37,085 nt of DNA, from the NCBI GenBank assembly GCA_964528875.1, contig CAZGUI010000023.1, forward strand, positions 1 through 37,085, given 5' to 3'. Each line of letters starts with the position of its first letter. Within the stretch, counting starts at the first letter, position 1. The notes below the pieces were generated by a model that ran no database searches, had not been told where the DNA came from, and was given only the letters and a program-made list of their open reading frames with translations. The translations under genes and the position numbers were made by a program. This DNA is from Bacteroides_E sp964528875 (GTDB lineage: Bacteria; Bacteroidota; Bacteroidia; Bacteroidales; Bacteroidaceae). Below are positions 25,208 to 34,694 of the stretch, in pieces.

Positions 25208-26385
25208 TGAAAAGCGAATGGTCTTGGAAAGAAAGATTTGATGCTTTAGGGGGAATAATAATCATTCCAACCTATAATAATGCACAAACTTTAGAGTCTG
25301 TAGTTTTTGAGACTCAAAAGTATTGTAACCATGTTTTGGTTGTAAACGATGGATCAACAGATCAAACCTATGAAATAATCAGTCGTATTCCGGATATTCA
25401 AATCATTAGTTATACAAAGAATAAAGGAAAAGGTAGAGCTCTTCAACTGGGGTTGTCATATGCTAAAGAAAAGGGTTTTAGGTATGCCATAACCATTGAT
25501 TCTGATGGTCAACATTTCCCTATGGATATTCCTCGTTTTATTGAATCTATTGAAAAAAAATCGGATCGATTATTGGTTGGAGCAAGAAACATTGAGCAAG
25601 AGAATATGCCTAAACAAAACACTTTTGCCAATAAGTTTTCAAACTTCTGGTTCAGGCTGGAGACAGGAATAAATCTTACGGATACACAATCCGGTTTTAG
25701 ACTCTATCCGGTACAACAAATGAGTGTGTCCGGTTTTGGATTTACCACTAAATATGAATATGAGTTAGAGATTTTGGTCTATGCAGCTTGGGGAGGTGTA
25801 AATATTGAAAATATCCCTATTCAGGTGTTTTATGCACCTAAGGAAGAGCGAGTATCACATTTTAGACCTATTCGGGATTTTACACGCATCTCTATCCTTA
25901 ACAGTATACTGGTAGTCATTACTTTCTTATGGATTCTACCTCGTGATTTTTTCAGAAAACTTACATGGACCAACATCAAAAGCTTTTTCGATAAACATTT
26001 GATGAAAACACAGGACAGTAATTCTAAAATAGTTAAATCGGTGATGTTAGGTGTTTTCTTCGGCATTATACCAGTGTGGGGTTATCAGATGATCTTAGCT
26101 GTGATAACAGCTCAATGCTTACACTTAAACAAAGTCATTACATTGATTGCTTCGAATATCAGTATTCCTCCATTTATCCCTTTTATTCTCTATTTTAGTT
26201 ATTTGTTTGGAGGGTGGACGCTACGAAAGCCTATAACCCTCAGTTTTGAGGAAATTAATTTCGAGACTGTGCAAAGTGTAGTAGGTCAATATATTATAGG
26301 TAGTTTTGTTTTTGCTTTGTTTGCTAGTTTGGTTATAGGCGTTGGTTTAGCAGGCTTGTTAGCCATTAAAAGAAAGAGGGTGTAA
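25207..26385 (+). CDS. DPM-like family 2 glycosyltransferase fused to DUF2062
   Basis: A protein of 392 residues. Residues 14-225 are a GT2 domain of the dolichyl-phosphate mannosyltransferase type: IIIPTYNNAQTLE, VVNDGSTDQ, KGKGRALQLGL and DSD at 98-100 (ITIDSDGQHF). Residues ~255-390 are a DUF2062 membrane domain with a MLGVFFGIIPVWGYQMILAV segment and two to three further helices. This fusion occurs in aryl-polyene clusters of Proteobacteria as well as Bacteroidota. It probably places a sugar on a lipid, perhaps the polyene's anchor, at the inner membrane. Donor and acceptor are unknown. It starts in the stop of the dehydratase gene and is followed 2 bases later by the exporter fusion. Confidence 0.88.
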   Translation: MKSEWSWKERFDALGGIIIIPTYNNAQTLESVVFETQKYCNHVLVVNDGSTDQTYEIISRIPDIQIISYTKNKGKGRALQLGLSYAKEKGFRYAITIDSDGQHFPMDIPRFIESIEKKSDRLLVGARNIEQENMPKQNTFANKFSNFWFRLETGINLTDTQSGFRLYPVQQMSVSGFGFTTKYEYELEILVYAAWGGVNIENIPIQVFYAPKEERVSHFRPIRDFTRISILNSILVVITFLWILPRDFFRKLTWTNIKSFFDKHLMKTQDSNSKIVKSVMLGVFFGIIPVWGYQMILAVITAQCLHLNKVITLIASNISIPPFIPFILYFSYLFGGWTLRKPITLSFEEINFETVQSVVGQYIIGSFVFALFASLVIGVGLAGLLAIKRKRV

Positions 26386-26387
26386 AG

Positions 26388-29300
26388 ATGGCAGCTTTTT
26401 TTGTTCTATTATATAGATACTTCAAGAAGAATAAAATAATCTTTTATCTTTTATTGGTCCTGAATTTACTCTTTATCGGCTATTTTGCCCAAAAGGTTAC
26501 ATTTGAGGAGAATATCGTGAGCTTTTTTCCCGAAACAGAAGGAGCACAAATTACCGAGTATGTTTTTGACAACTTAAAAGTAAAAGATAAAATTATCGTT
26601 TTTTTATCCTCTACCGATTCTATAAAAGCCATTGATTCTGAAACGATTATTGAGGCCGCCGATAAGCTAAAACACAATCTGGAAAATAGATTAGGGGGTA
26701 CTTTGATAAAAGATGTTTTTTCTGAAGTAAATAAAGATGCTATTAAATCGGCTACTACACTTATTTATAATAATCTTCCTCTATTTTTGTCGGATTCTGA
26801 TTATACACGGCTGGATTCACTTTTAACACCGGAAGCTATTCAACAGCAAATGGCTAAAAACTACTCTAGTCTCATTTCTCCCTTAGGACTTGGTTTGAAG
26901 GATGTTATTCTTAGAGATCCATTAGGGATAGGGTCTCACGCTTTAAGTTTGCTAGAGAGTTTTAATATAAACTCTAATTATGAAATAGCGAATAATCATA
27001 TTTTCTCTGATGATGGTTTGAATCTGTTGATGTTTGTTTCACCGGTATATGGTTTAGGTCAAACAGGGGAAAACGAAAAACTGGTTGAAGTCATAGAAGA
27101 AGAAATAAGGAAGACCACTCAATCTTATTCTAATCTAAATGTTCAGTATTTTGGAGGACCATCGGTTAGTGTTTACAATGCAAAACAGATTAAACAAGAT
27201 ACAACTGTTACCTCTATAGTAGCTACCGTTATTATTGTAATTCTCATCTCTTTGGCATTTAAACGTAAACGCTCTATTTTCCTAATTTTGGCTCCTGTAT
27301 TGTATGGTATGCTTTTCTCTTTATGTCTCATCTACTTCATAAAAGGTGGGATTTCCTTAATTGCTATTGGTGCAGGTTCTGCTATTATAGGTATTGCCCT
27401 GAGTTATTCCATACATATGTTGGCTCATCAAAACCACGTGTCGAATATAGAACAATTACTTCGGGAATTAGCTGCACCTTTGACTATTGGGAGTTTTACT
27501 ACTATTGGAGCTTTTTTGGGTTTATTGTTTACATCTTCTCCGATTCTGAGAGACTTTGGACTCTTTTCTTCATTAGCCTTAATTGGTACCACATTGTTTT
27601 GTCTCATCTTCTTACCGCAATTCTTAAAGGGACAATCACACATCAAAAAAGGAGGTCTGCTCACTTTTATTGAGAAAATAAACAACTATCCGTTTGAGAA
27701 AAACAAATGGTTGATAATCCTGGTGTGCGTGGTAACCATAGTTTGTTTCTTTACCTCTCAAAGGGTTAAGATTAACGAAGATATGATGAGTATTAACTAT
27801 TGGCCCAAACACATTCAGGAGGCAGAAAAACGTCTTTCTAGCATCTTTGAACAGGAGAAACAGGTGGTGTTATTTGTTAGTACAGGAAAGAACTATGATG
27901 AAACTGTACTGCAATACAAAAAAACAAATGATATTTTAGCAGAGCTCAAAGAAGAAAATATTATAGAAGATTATGCCTCGGTAGATAAATTCTTTTTAAA
28001 AACTGAAACGCAAAGTCATAAAATAGATCAGTGGAATCGGTTTTGGTCTGAAGAACGTAAATCAGAGGTGCAAAAGTTACTTGCAAATGCTTCTAAAGTT
28101 TATGGTTTTAAAGCGAATGCCTTTAATCCTTTTTATGATTTGTTAGATAGAAAGTTTGAAGGATTAGAAGGCCATTACTTGGAACAGGAAAATAGTTTGT
28201 TACAAGATTGGTTTAGTACTTCGGAAGAAATGACTATGCTTATTACTCAAGTTAGGCTGAATAAAGACGATAAAACAGTTACTTATGAGCATTTCAAAGA
28301 CCAACCCAACTTAGTGATTTTTGATAGGGGATACTTAGCTAATCACTGGGTATTGGCCATCAATGACAACTTCAATCTGATTTTATTTATTTCTTCTTTA
28401 CTCGTGTTTTTTACTTTGTGGTTGTCCTATGGTAGAATAGAACTCGCATTGATGAGTTTTCTCCCAATGTTTCTAACTTGGATAATCATTTTGGGTATCA
28501 TGGGAATCTTTGGTATAGAATTTAATATTATAAATATTATTCTATCCACCTTTATCTTTGGTATAGGAGATGACTTCAGTATATTCATAATGGATGGATT
28601 GTTAAAGAAGTATAGTGTAAAGGAGAGGATTTTGAGCCATCATAAAACAGCTATATTCATATCTGCACTTACCATTATTATTGGAATGGGAGTTTTAATC
28701 TTGGCTAAACATCCGGCAATTCAATCCATCTCAGTCATTTCTATTTTAGGTATTATCTCTGTTGTGTTAGTTTCTTATATATTACAACCTGTAATCTTTA
28801 ATCTTTTGATTGCAAAACCCACTTCTAAAGGTCTACCACCATATACTTTATTTGGTTTACTAAGAACCCTCTTGATGTTTTCTCTCTTTCTTCTGGGTTG
28901 TTTGGTTATAAGAGTATACATCTTACTCTTACAAATTATTCCTGTGAATAAAAAGAAAAAGCAAGCATCGGTTTGTTTCTTACTAAGCAAATCCTGTCGT
29001 TTTTTACTTACAATAGCTGTTTTTGCTAAGAAGAACTTAATCAACGAAACGAATGAGGATTTTAAAGATCCAGCCGTAGTGATAGCAAACCATCAATCTT
29101 TTATAGATATCTTACAGTTAGTAGCACTATCCCCTAAAATTCTTTTAGTAACTAATGAGTGGGTGTGGAACTCTCCTTTCTTTGGTTCAATTATACGATA
29201 TGCGGGTTTTATCTGTATAAATAATGGCTATGAAGACTCTTTGGAGTATCTTAATGGAAAGGTAAAGCAAGGTTATTCAATTGCTATTTTTCCTGAAGGC

Positions 29301-30230
29301 ACTCGTTCTCCGGATGGAAGAATTAAACGCTTTCATAAAGGTGCCTTTTATTTTGCACAACAACTAAAGCTTGACATCATACCTATATTGCTATATGGAA
29401 ACAAGCAAATCATCTCTAAAAAACAGCCTTTTAACATTCGTAAAGGTGAATTGTATTGTAAAATTTATCCTCGTAGAAAACAGCGTGATATCTCTAAGGT
29501 TACCTATCAGGAATTATCAAAGGAGTTAACACAATTCTATCGTACGGAATATCTGCAAGTGGAACAGAGAAAAAGGAAAGCTCGAAATCCTTACTACTAT
29601 GAAAATTTGGTTCAAAACTATATCTACAAAGGGCCGATAACGGAATGGTATATCCGAGTAAAGGTGAAGATGGAAAACTACTATGAAGCGTTTGATCAAC
29701 TAATTCCTAAACAAGGTAAAATAACAGATATCGGTTGTGGTTTAGGACCATTAAGTTATATGCTATCAATGTTATCACCGGAAAGAGAAATACTAGGTAT
29801 TGATTACGATAAGGAAAAAATAACTATTGCTCAAAACGGGTGGCTACGTTCAAACAACTTGAACTTTGTTTGTGCTAATGCCATTGAATACGATTTGCCT
29901 GTGAGTGATGTCTTTATTTTAAGTGATATGCTTCATTATATGAGTATTGAAGATCAATCAAAGTTAATTGAAAAGTGTGTGGATAAATTACATTCAAATG
30001 GGAGCATTATCATTCGGGATGGGAATAAAGAGAAAGGGAAAAAGCATAAAGTAACTCAGTTTACAGAGATACTTTCTACAAGAATATTTAAATTTAATAA
30101 GACAACAGGTGATTTGGTCTTTTCTTCCGAATCGGAGATAAATGCGTTAGCTAAACAAAACAACTTATCAGTGAAGATTATTCCAAACGATAAATACACC
30201 TCAAATACAATCTATTTACTGCAAAAATAA
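26388..30230 (+). CDS. Trifunctional fusion: MMPL/RND exporter, PlsC-type acyltransferase, SAM methyltransferase
   Basis: One open frame of 1280 codons with three domains. Residues 1-~850 are an MMPL-family exporter: an N-terminal helix, a periplasmic loop, a first helix bundle (~270-420), a second loop and a second bundle (~660-820). GIGDDFSIFIMDG with Asp728-Asp729 gives a candidate proton-relay site; the first bundle's equivalent, GIALSYSIHM, lacks acids. Residues ~880-1080 are a glycerolipid acyltransferase with NHQSFID (901-907) and FPEGTRS (from 968). Residues ~1085-1280 are a class I methyltransferase with DIGCGLG at 1114-1120. In proteobacterial aryl-polyene clusters the exporter and acyltransferase are separate proteins. 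The fusion implies that lipid acylation and export are physically linked. No frameshift is visible. Confidence 0.9.
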   Translation: MAAFFVLLYRYFKKNKIIFYLLLVLNLLFIGYFAQKVTFEENIVSFFPETEGAQITEYVFDNLKVKDKIIVFLSSTDSIKAIDSETIIEAADKLKHNLENRLGGTLIKDVFSEVNKDAIKSATTLIYNNLPLFLSDSDYTRLDSLLTPEAIQQQMAKNYSSLISPLGLGLKDVILRDPLGIGSHALSLLESFNINSNYEIANNHIFSDDGLNLLMFVSPVYGLGQTGENEKLVEVIEEEIRKTTQSYSNLNVQYFGGPSVSVYNAKQIKQDTTVTSIVATVIIVILISLAFKRKRSIFLILAPVLYGMLFSLCLIYFIKGGISLIAIGAGSAIIGIALSYSIHMLAHQNHVSNIEQLLRELAAPLTIGSFTTIGAFLGLLFTSSPILRDFGLFSSLALIGTTLFCLIFLPQFLKGQSHIKKGGLLTFIEKINNYPFEKNKWLIILVCVVTIVCFFTSQRVKINEDMMSINYWPKHIQEAEKRLSSIFEQEKQVVLFVSTGKNYDETVLQYKKTNDILAELKEENIIEDYASVDKFFLKTETQSHKIDQWNRFWSEERKSEVQKLLANASKVYGFKANAFNPFYDLLDRKFEGLEGHYLEQENSLLQDWFSTSEEMTMLITQVRLNKDDKTVTYEHFKDQPNLVIFDRGYLANHWVLAINDNFNLILFISSLLVFFTLWLSYGRIELALMSFLPMFLTWIIILGIMGIFGIEFNIINIILSTFIFGIGDDFSIFIMDGLLKKYSVKERILSHHKTAIFISALTIIIGMGVLILAKHPAIQSISVISILGIISVVLVSYILQPVIFNLLIAKPTSKGLPPYTLFGLLRTLLMFSLFLLGCLVIRVYILLLQIIPVNKKKKQASVCFLLSKSCRFLLTIAVFAKKNLINETNEDFKDPAVVIANHQSFIDILQLVALSPKILLVTNEWVWNSPFFGSIIRYAGFICINNGYEDSLEYLNGKVKQGYSIAIFPEGTRSPDGRIKRFHKGAFYFAQQLKLDIIPILLYGNKQIISKKQPFNIRKGELYCKIYPRRKQRDISKVTYQELSKELTQFYRTEYLQVEQRKRKARNPYYYENLVQNYIYKGPITEWYIRVKVKMENYYEAFDQLIPKQGKITDIGCGLGPLSYMLSMLSPEREILGIDYDKEKITIAQNGWLRSNNLNFVCANAIEYDLPVSDVFILSDMLHYMSIEDQSKLIEKCVDKLHSNGSIIIRDGNKEKGKKHKVTQFTEILSTRIFKFNKTTGDLVFSSESEINALAKQNNLSVKIIPNDKYTSNTIYLLQK

Positions 30231-30233
30231 AGA

Positions 30234-31727
30234 ATGAGCAAGTTTGATGTTATAATTATTGGTAGTGGTCTAGGAGGATTGGAGTGTGCTGCTATTTTAA
30301 GTAAAGAAGGATTCAACGTTTGTGTTTTAGAGAAAAATGCAGTCTTTGGAGGGTGCCTACAGTCGTATGACAGAAAAGGAGCTATTTTAGATACAGGAGT
30401 TCACTATGTCGGGAGCTTAGAAGAAGGACAATTCCTGAATCAGAGTTTCAAGTATTTTGGTATAATGGATCATCTCTTGTTGAAAAAACTAGACGAAGAT
30501 TCTTTTGATAAAATTCATTTTGCAGGAAAAGAGTTTCATTATGCTATGGGAGATGAACAATTTGTGGATGTGTTATCTCAGTCTTTTCCTAAAGAGCGAA
30601 ATGGGTTAAAGGATTACGTTAACCAACTTAGATCTGTAGGTAAATCTGTTTCCGTCGAAAATCTTAAAAAAGGATTTATGGTAGACGGAGGGTTGGACAA
30701 ATTTGGAGTCTCTGCTGCAGGAGTCATTGATTCTTGTACAACCGATGAAACGTTAAGAAATGTATTGGCTAGTACAAGTTTGTTGCATAGTAACATCAAA
30801 GAAAAATCATCTTTTTATGAACATGCAATGGTTATGTACTCTTATTTAGAAGGAGCTTATCGATGTGTAAACGGCAGTATGCAAATCGCTAATGAACTAA
30901 TCAAGGAGATACGAAAAAATGGAGGTGAGGTAAGAAAGCAATCGGAAGTTACACGTATTTTAGTGAAGAATGAGGTGGTTGTTGGAGTAGAAGTAAATAA
31001 TGAGGACGTTGTTGAAGGTAATTATGTAATATCGGATGCACATCCACAAACAACCTTGAAACTTCTTGATCCTAATCACTCTATTAAGCGCATTTTTCAT
31101 TATCGAATTAATTCATTGGAAAACAGTTTTGGTATTTTCACTTTGCATCTGTTGATGAAACCGGAACAGAGTGAGTATTTGAATCATAATGTGTATTTAC
31201 ATCGTGGTGATAGCGTATGGTTTGATAAAAAAAGAGAGAAGCATTCGATGTCAAATTGCTTAATATCGATGGGAGCTACAACAGCAGATAAGCAAAAATA
31301 TGCTGAAGTTGTGTCTGTATTAGTTCCTATGAGTTTTTCAGAGGTGGAGAAATGGAAAGATACTTTACCAGAGAGAAGAGGAGAGGATTACTTGCATTTT
31401 AAAGAAGAATATCAAAAACGAATTTTGGACTTTATTGGAGAGTTTGGATATGATTATGCTAATTCTTTTGATTATGCCTATACCTCAACTCCTTTAAGTT
31501 ACCGTGACTATATGGGTAGTCCTGATGGTTCAGCTTTTGGTATCTTAAAAGATTATCATAATCCACTAAAATGTTTAGTTGCCCCCAAAACTAAACTAAA
31601 AGGACTGCTATTTACAGGGCAAAATATCAATGTACACGGAGTCTTTGGCGTTACCGTTTCCTCCATCTATACGTGTTCGGAATTATTGGGGCTAACCTAC
31701 TTAACTAAAAAAATAGGGAATGTTTAA
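30234..31727 (+). CDS. CrtI/phytoene-desaturase-like FAD-dependent oxidoreductase
   Basis: A protein of 497 residues with an N-terminal dinucleotide motif GSGLGG at 10-15, a long acidic-strand segment CVLEKNAVFGGCLQSY, and ILDTGVHYVG typical of CrtI and retinol-saturase-like enzymes. It ends with GLLFTGQNINVHGVFGVTVSS, the FAD-binding C-terminal motif of the same family. It would add or remove double bonds, or hydroxylate, along a conjugated chain. Aryl polyenes get their double bonds from dehydration, so a desaturase-like enzyme is not strictly needed. It may saturate, isomerise or tailor the chain, or act on a lipid. It starts 3 bases after the fusion gene and overlaps the next by 8. Confidence 0.85.
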   Translation: MSKFDVIIIGSGLGGLECAAILSKEGFNVCVLEKNAVFGGCLQSYDRKGAILDTGVHYVGSLEEGQFLNQSFKYFGIMDHLLLKKLDEDSFDKIHFAGKEFHYAMGDEQFVDVLSQSFPKERNGLKDYVNQLRSVGKSVSVENLKKGFMVDGGLDKFGVSAAGVIDSCTTDETLRNVLASTSLLHSNIKEKSSFYEHAMVMYSYLEGAYRCVNGSMQIANELIKEIRKNGGEVRKQSEVTRILVKNEVVVGVEVNNEDVVEGNYVISDAHPQTTLKLLDPNHSIKRIFHYRINSLENSFGIFTLHLLMKPEQSEYLNHNVYLHRGDSVWFDKKREKHSMSNCLISMGATTADKQKYAEVVSVLVPMSFSEVEKWKDTLPERRGEDYLHFKEEYQKRILDFIGEFGYDYANSFDYAYTSTPLSYRDYMGSPDGSAFGILKDYHNPLKCLVAPKTKLKGLLFTGQNINVHGVFGVTVSSIYTCSELLGLTYLTKKIGNV

Positions 31728-33366
31728 ACGTATTGGTAAATATATTGTTCTATCTGTGCTTGTTGTTTTCACAATCTGTATTTGTGCGCTGTTCGGGTTG
31801 TATTTTTCAGCTGATATGAAAGAGCCGAATCATTTTTTTAATCAGACAGAAAACACTTTTTTTACAGATAGTTTAAGGGTATATAAAAATAGTTGGCTTC
31901 GTCTTAACTCAAAAGGATTGTGGGAAATGAAGGTCGTAGGCTCTGATTTTGATCGTGGTGAAGCTATGGGAAAACTCGCTGAAGATTTACTCTATTATCA
32001 AGAGAGTGTGTTTATAAATCAGATTAAGACCATGATCCCTTCTGATTCTTACCTTAAGTTTTTGAGGTTCTTTATTGTTCTATTTAATAGAAACTTAGGC
32101 GAAAATATTTCGGAAGAATACAGAAATGAAATCTATGGCATATCTCAATCGTGTACACACGAATACGATGCTATTGGAAATCCTTACGAGAGACAATTAA
32201 ACTATCATGCTGCTCACGATTTAGGTCATGCTTTACAAGATTATATGATGGTTGGTTGTACTTCATTTGCCACTTGGGGAAAGCATAGTACGGATGAAAA
32301 GTTAACTCTAGGTCGAAATTTTGACTTCTATATGGGGGATGACTTTGCCAGAAATAGAGTTGTAACCTTTTGTAGTCCGGACAAAGGTTATAAGTTTGTT
32401 TCGATAGGTTGGGCAGGTATGATTGGTGTTTTATCCGGAATGAATACAGAAGGACTAACAGTAACTATCAATGCAGCTACTTCTGATGTACCTACCGGTT
32501 CTGCAACTCCTATTTCCATTTTGGTGCGGGAAATATTACAATACGCTTCTACTATTGATGAGGCTTTTGCTATTGCTAAAAAGAGGCAGACTTTTGTTTC
32601 AGAAGCCATCCTCATTGGGTCTAAAAAAGATGGAAAGGCAGCTATTATTGAGAAATCGCCCGAAAAGATAGATGTATTTTACAGTAAGGATACGCAATTG
32701 ATATGTACCAATCACTTCCAGTCGGAAACCTTTAAAACCGATGAAAGAAATATTGAAAACATAAAGCACTCAGATAGTGGGTATCGCTTTAACCGAATGG
32801 AAGAATTGCTTAATGAAAATCAACCTATTGATCCGAAAAATGCGGCTAACATACTCAGAAATCAAAAAGGACTGAATCATGTGGAACTGGGTATGACTAA
32901 TGAAATGGCCATTAACCAACTCTTGGCTCATCATAGTGTGATTATGCAACCTGAAGATCTTAAAATTTGGGTGTCCACCTCCCCGTGGCAATGTGGAGAG
33001 TACATCCAGTACGATTTGAATGCTATATTTAATGACAGTGTGGATTATAAAAAAGATATTCATGTGATTTCTGAAACTATTGCTGCGGATGATTTTTTGG
33101 AAAGTGATGAATATAAGCAACTTCAGGTTTATAAATCTGTTTTATCGAAATTAAAAGATAAAATCAAAACTAAAGAAAAAATGTCTATTGACTCAATAGA
33201 ACTGTTTATTGAATCAAATCCTAATTACTACTATGTATATAAAGTAGTAGGAGACTATTATCAGAATAAAGATAAAGAGATAGCTCAAAAGTATTGGAAA
33301 AAAGCATTAACTTATCCAATTCCTAATAGTTACGAGCGCAAATCAATAGAAAATAATCTTAAATAA
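31720..33366 (+). CDS. Membrane-anchored C45/AAT-like Ntn-hydrolase (acyltransferase or amidase)
   Basis: The protein has 548 residues, with an N-terminal membrane helix (about 8-30, YIVLSVLVVFTICICALFGL). The C45 domain of the acyl-CoA:6-aminopenicillanate acyltransferase family follows. Candidate self-processing nucleophile Cys180 is in MVGCTSFATWG, followed by LTLGRNFDFYMGDD, FVSIGWAGMIGVLSGMNTEG and LTVTINAAT, all typical. The C-terminal ~45 residues (YVYKVVGDYYQNKDKEIAQK) look like one TPR-type helix pair. It would face the periplasm. The family hydrolyses or transfers acyl groups on amides; in a pigment operon it might attach or release the aryl-polyenoyl group. That role is inference. 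Cleavage before Cys180 would split the chain into membrane-bound and soluble parts. Confidence 0.85.
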   Translation: MFKRIGKYIVLSVLVVFTICICALFGLYFSADMKEPNHFFNQTENTFFTDSLRVYKNSWLRLNSKGLWEMKVVGSDFDRGEAMGKLAEDLLYYQESVFINQIKTMIPSDSYLKFLRFFIVLFNRNLGENISEEYRNEIYGISQSCTHEYDAIGNPYERQLNYHAAHDLGHALQDYMMVGCTSFATWGKHSTDEKLTLGRNFDFYMGDDFARNRVVTFCSPDKGYKFVSIGWAGMIGVLSGMNTEGLTVTINAATSDVPTGSATPISILVREILQYASTIDEAFAIAKKRQTFVSEAILIGSKKDGKAAIIEKSPEKIDVFYSKDTQLICTNHFQSETFKTDERNIENIKHSDSGYRFNRMEELLNENQPIDPKNAANILRNQKGLNHVELGMTNEMAINQLLAHHSVIMQPEDLKIWVSTSPWQCGEYIQYDLNAIFNDSVDYKKDIHVISETIAADDFLESDEYKQLQVYKSVLSKLKDKIKTKEKMSIDSIELFIESNPNYYYVYKVVGDYYQNKDKEIAQKYWKKALTYPIPNSYERKSIENNLK

Positions 33367-33371
33367 TATTC

Positions 33372-34673
33372 ATGTTGAAAATGAATTCAGAAATACAGTT
33401 TCAAGGTAAAGAGGTTATAAAGTCCTTCCAAGAACAACAGTTGAAAATCGCTCTACAATACTTAGCCCAAAAGTCGAATTTTTATCAAAGAATGTTCGAG
33501 GAGAATAAGATTGATATTGCTAAAATTCAAACACTGGAAGATCTTCAGCATTTACCTATTACCACTAAGTCCGACTTGGAGTTATTTAATGCAGATTTTG
33601 TCTGTGTGCCTAAGGAAGAAATTATTGATTACGTAACAACATCCGGTACCTTAGGTGATCCTGTAACCTTTATTTTGACCAACGAAGACTTGGATCGTTT
33701 AGCCTATAATGAGTATTTATCTTTTACCACTGCAGGCTGTACCAAAAACGATGTAATGCAGCTGATGACCACCATTGATCGACGATTTATGGCTGGATTA
33801 GCTTATTTTCTTGGGGCTAGAGAGCTTAGTATGGGCATTGTGCGGGTGGGTAATGGTATTCCTGAGTTACAATGGGATACGATCCGAAGGATTCAAGCTA
33901 ACTGTGGAATGGTAGTACCTTCATTTTTAATCAAATTAATTGATTTTGCGGAAAAAAATGGTATTGATTATAACCATTCGTCGCTTAAAAAATGCATTTG
34001 TATAGGGGAAGCCTTAAGACAACCTGACACTTTTGAATTGAATACCTTAGGTTCTACCATTCATAAAAAATGGCATAACCTTGAGTTACACTCCACCTAT
34101 GCTTCTACAGAAATGCAATCTTCTTTTACTGACTGTGAATTCTTCTGTGGATGTCATATGCAACCTGAATTGATTATTGTTGAATTCTTAGATGACAATA
34201 ATAATCCTGTACCTGAAGGTGAACTAGGTGAAGTTACCATTACTACCTTAGGTGTAAAAGGCATGCCCTTGTTGCGATTTAAAACAGGAGATGTTTGTTA
34301 TCATTATACTGAACCTTGTAAGTGTGGAAGAAATACCATCCGATTGAGTTCTATTATTGGTCGAAAGGGGCAGATGATAAAATACAAAGGGACTACACTT
34401 TATCCTCCGGCATTGTTTGATATTTTAAATAATATCCCTAAATTGCGAAATTACGTAATTGAAACCTACACCAATCATTTGGGGACAGATGAGATTTTAA
34501 TAAGGGTCAGTAGTGATGATCAATCTGAAGTTTTTGAGAAAGAAATTAAAGACTTATTCAGATCAAAAGTTAGAGTTGCACCCTCAATAAGTTTTGAATC
34601 TTTTGAATATATAGAGAAAATACAGCAATCCCCAATGAGTCGTAAAACGATTAAGTTTTTAGATCTACGATAA
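33372..34673 (+). CDS. PaaK-like adenylate-forming ligase
   Basis: A protein of 433 residues in the phenylacetate-CoA ligase subgroup. The P-loop-like TTSGTLGDPVTF spans about 89-100, LHSTYASTEMQSSF resembles the Y-x-S-T-E motif that contacts AMP, and RFKTGDVCYHYTEPCKCGRN resembles the TGD and C-x-C-G segment of PaaK proteins. The catalytic C-terminal lysine region is near MSRKTIKFLDLR. It would activate an aromatic acid with ATP and pass it to CoA or directly to an ACP. Near the end of the operon that begins with an aromatic ammonia lyase, it is the obvious activator of the cinnamate-type starter. It lies 5 bases after the C45 gene. Confidence 0.87.
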   Translation: MLKMNSEIQFQGKEVIKSFQEQQLKIALQYLAQKSNFYQRMFEENKIDIAKIQTLEDLQHLPITTKSDLELFNADFVCVPKEEIIDYVTTSGTLGDPVTFILTNEDLDRLAYNEYLSFTTAGCTKNDVMQLMTTIDRRFMAGLAYFLGARELSMGIVRVGNGIPELQWDTIRRIQANCGMVVPSFLIKLIDFAEKNGIDYNHSSLKKCICIGEALRQPDTFELNTLGSTIHKKWHNLELHSTYASTEMQSSFTDCEFFCGCHMQPELIIVEFLDDNNNPVPEGELGEVTITTLGVKGMPLLRFKTGDVCYHYTEPCKCGRNTIRLSSIIGRKGQMIKYKGTTLYPPALFDILNNIPKLRNYVIETYTNHLGTDEILIRVSSDDQSEVFEKEIKDLFRSKVRVAPSISFESFEYIEKIQQSPMSRKTIKFLDLR

Positions 34674-34694
34674 TATTATTAAATAAAGAAAATT

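Noticed and set aside
27323..27673. 116-codon plus-strand ORF inside the exporter fusion
   Set aside because: It is an alternative frame within a clear MMPL transmembrane region whose own frame is uninterrupted.
30234..31727. Carotenoid biosynthesis cluster
   Set aside because: The CrtI-like enzyme is the only carotenoid-type gene; there is no phytoene synthase or cyclase, and surrounding genes are polyketide type.
32770..33120. 116-codon minus-strand ORF inside the C45 gene
   Set aside because: Antisense to a well-supported coding frame, no motif.
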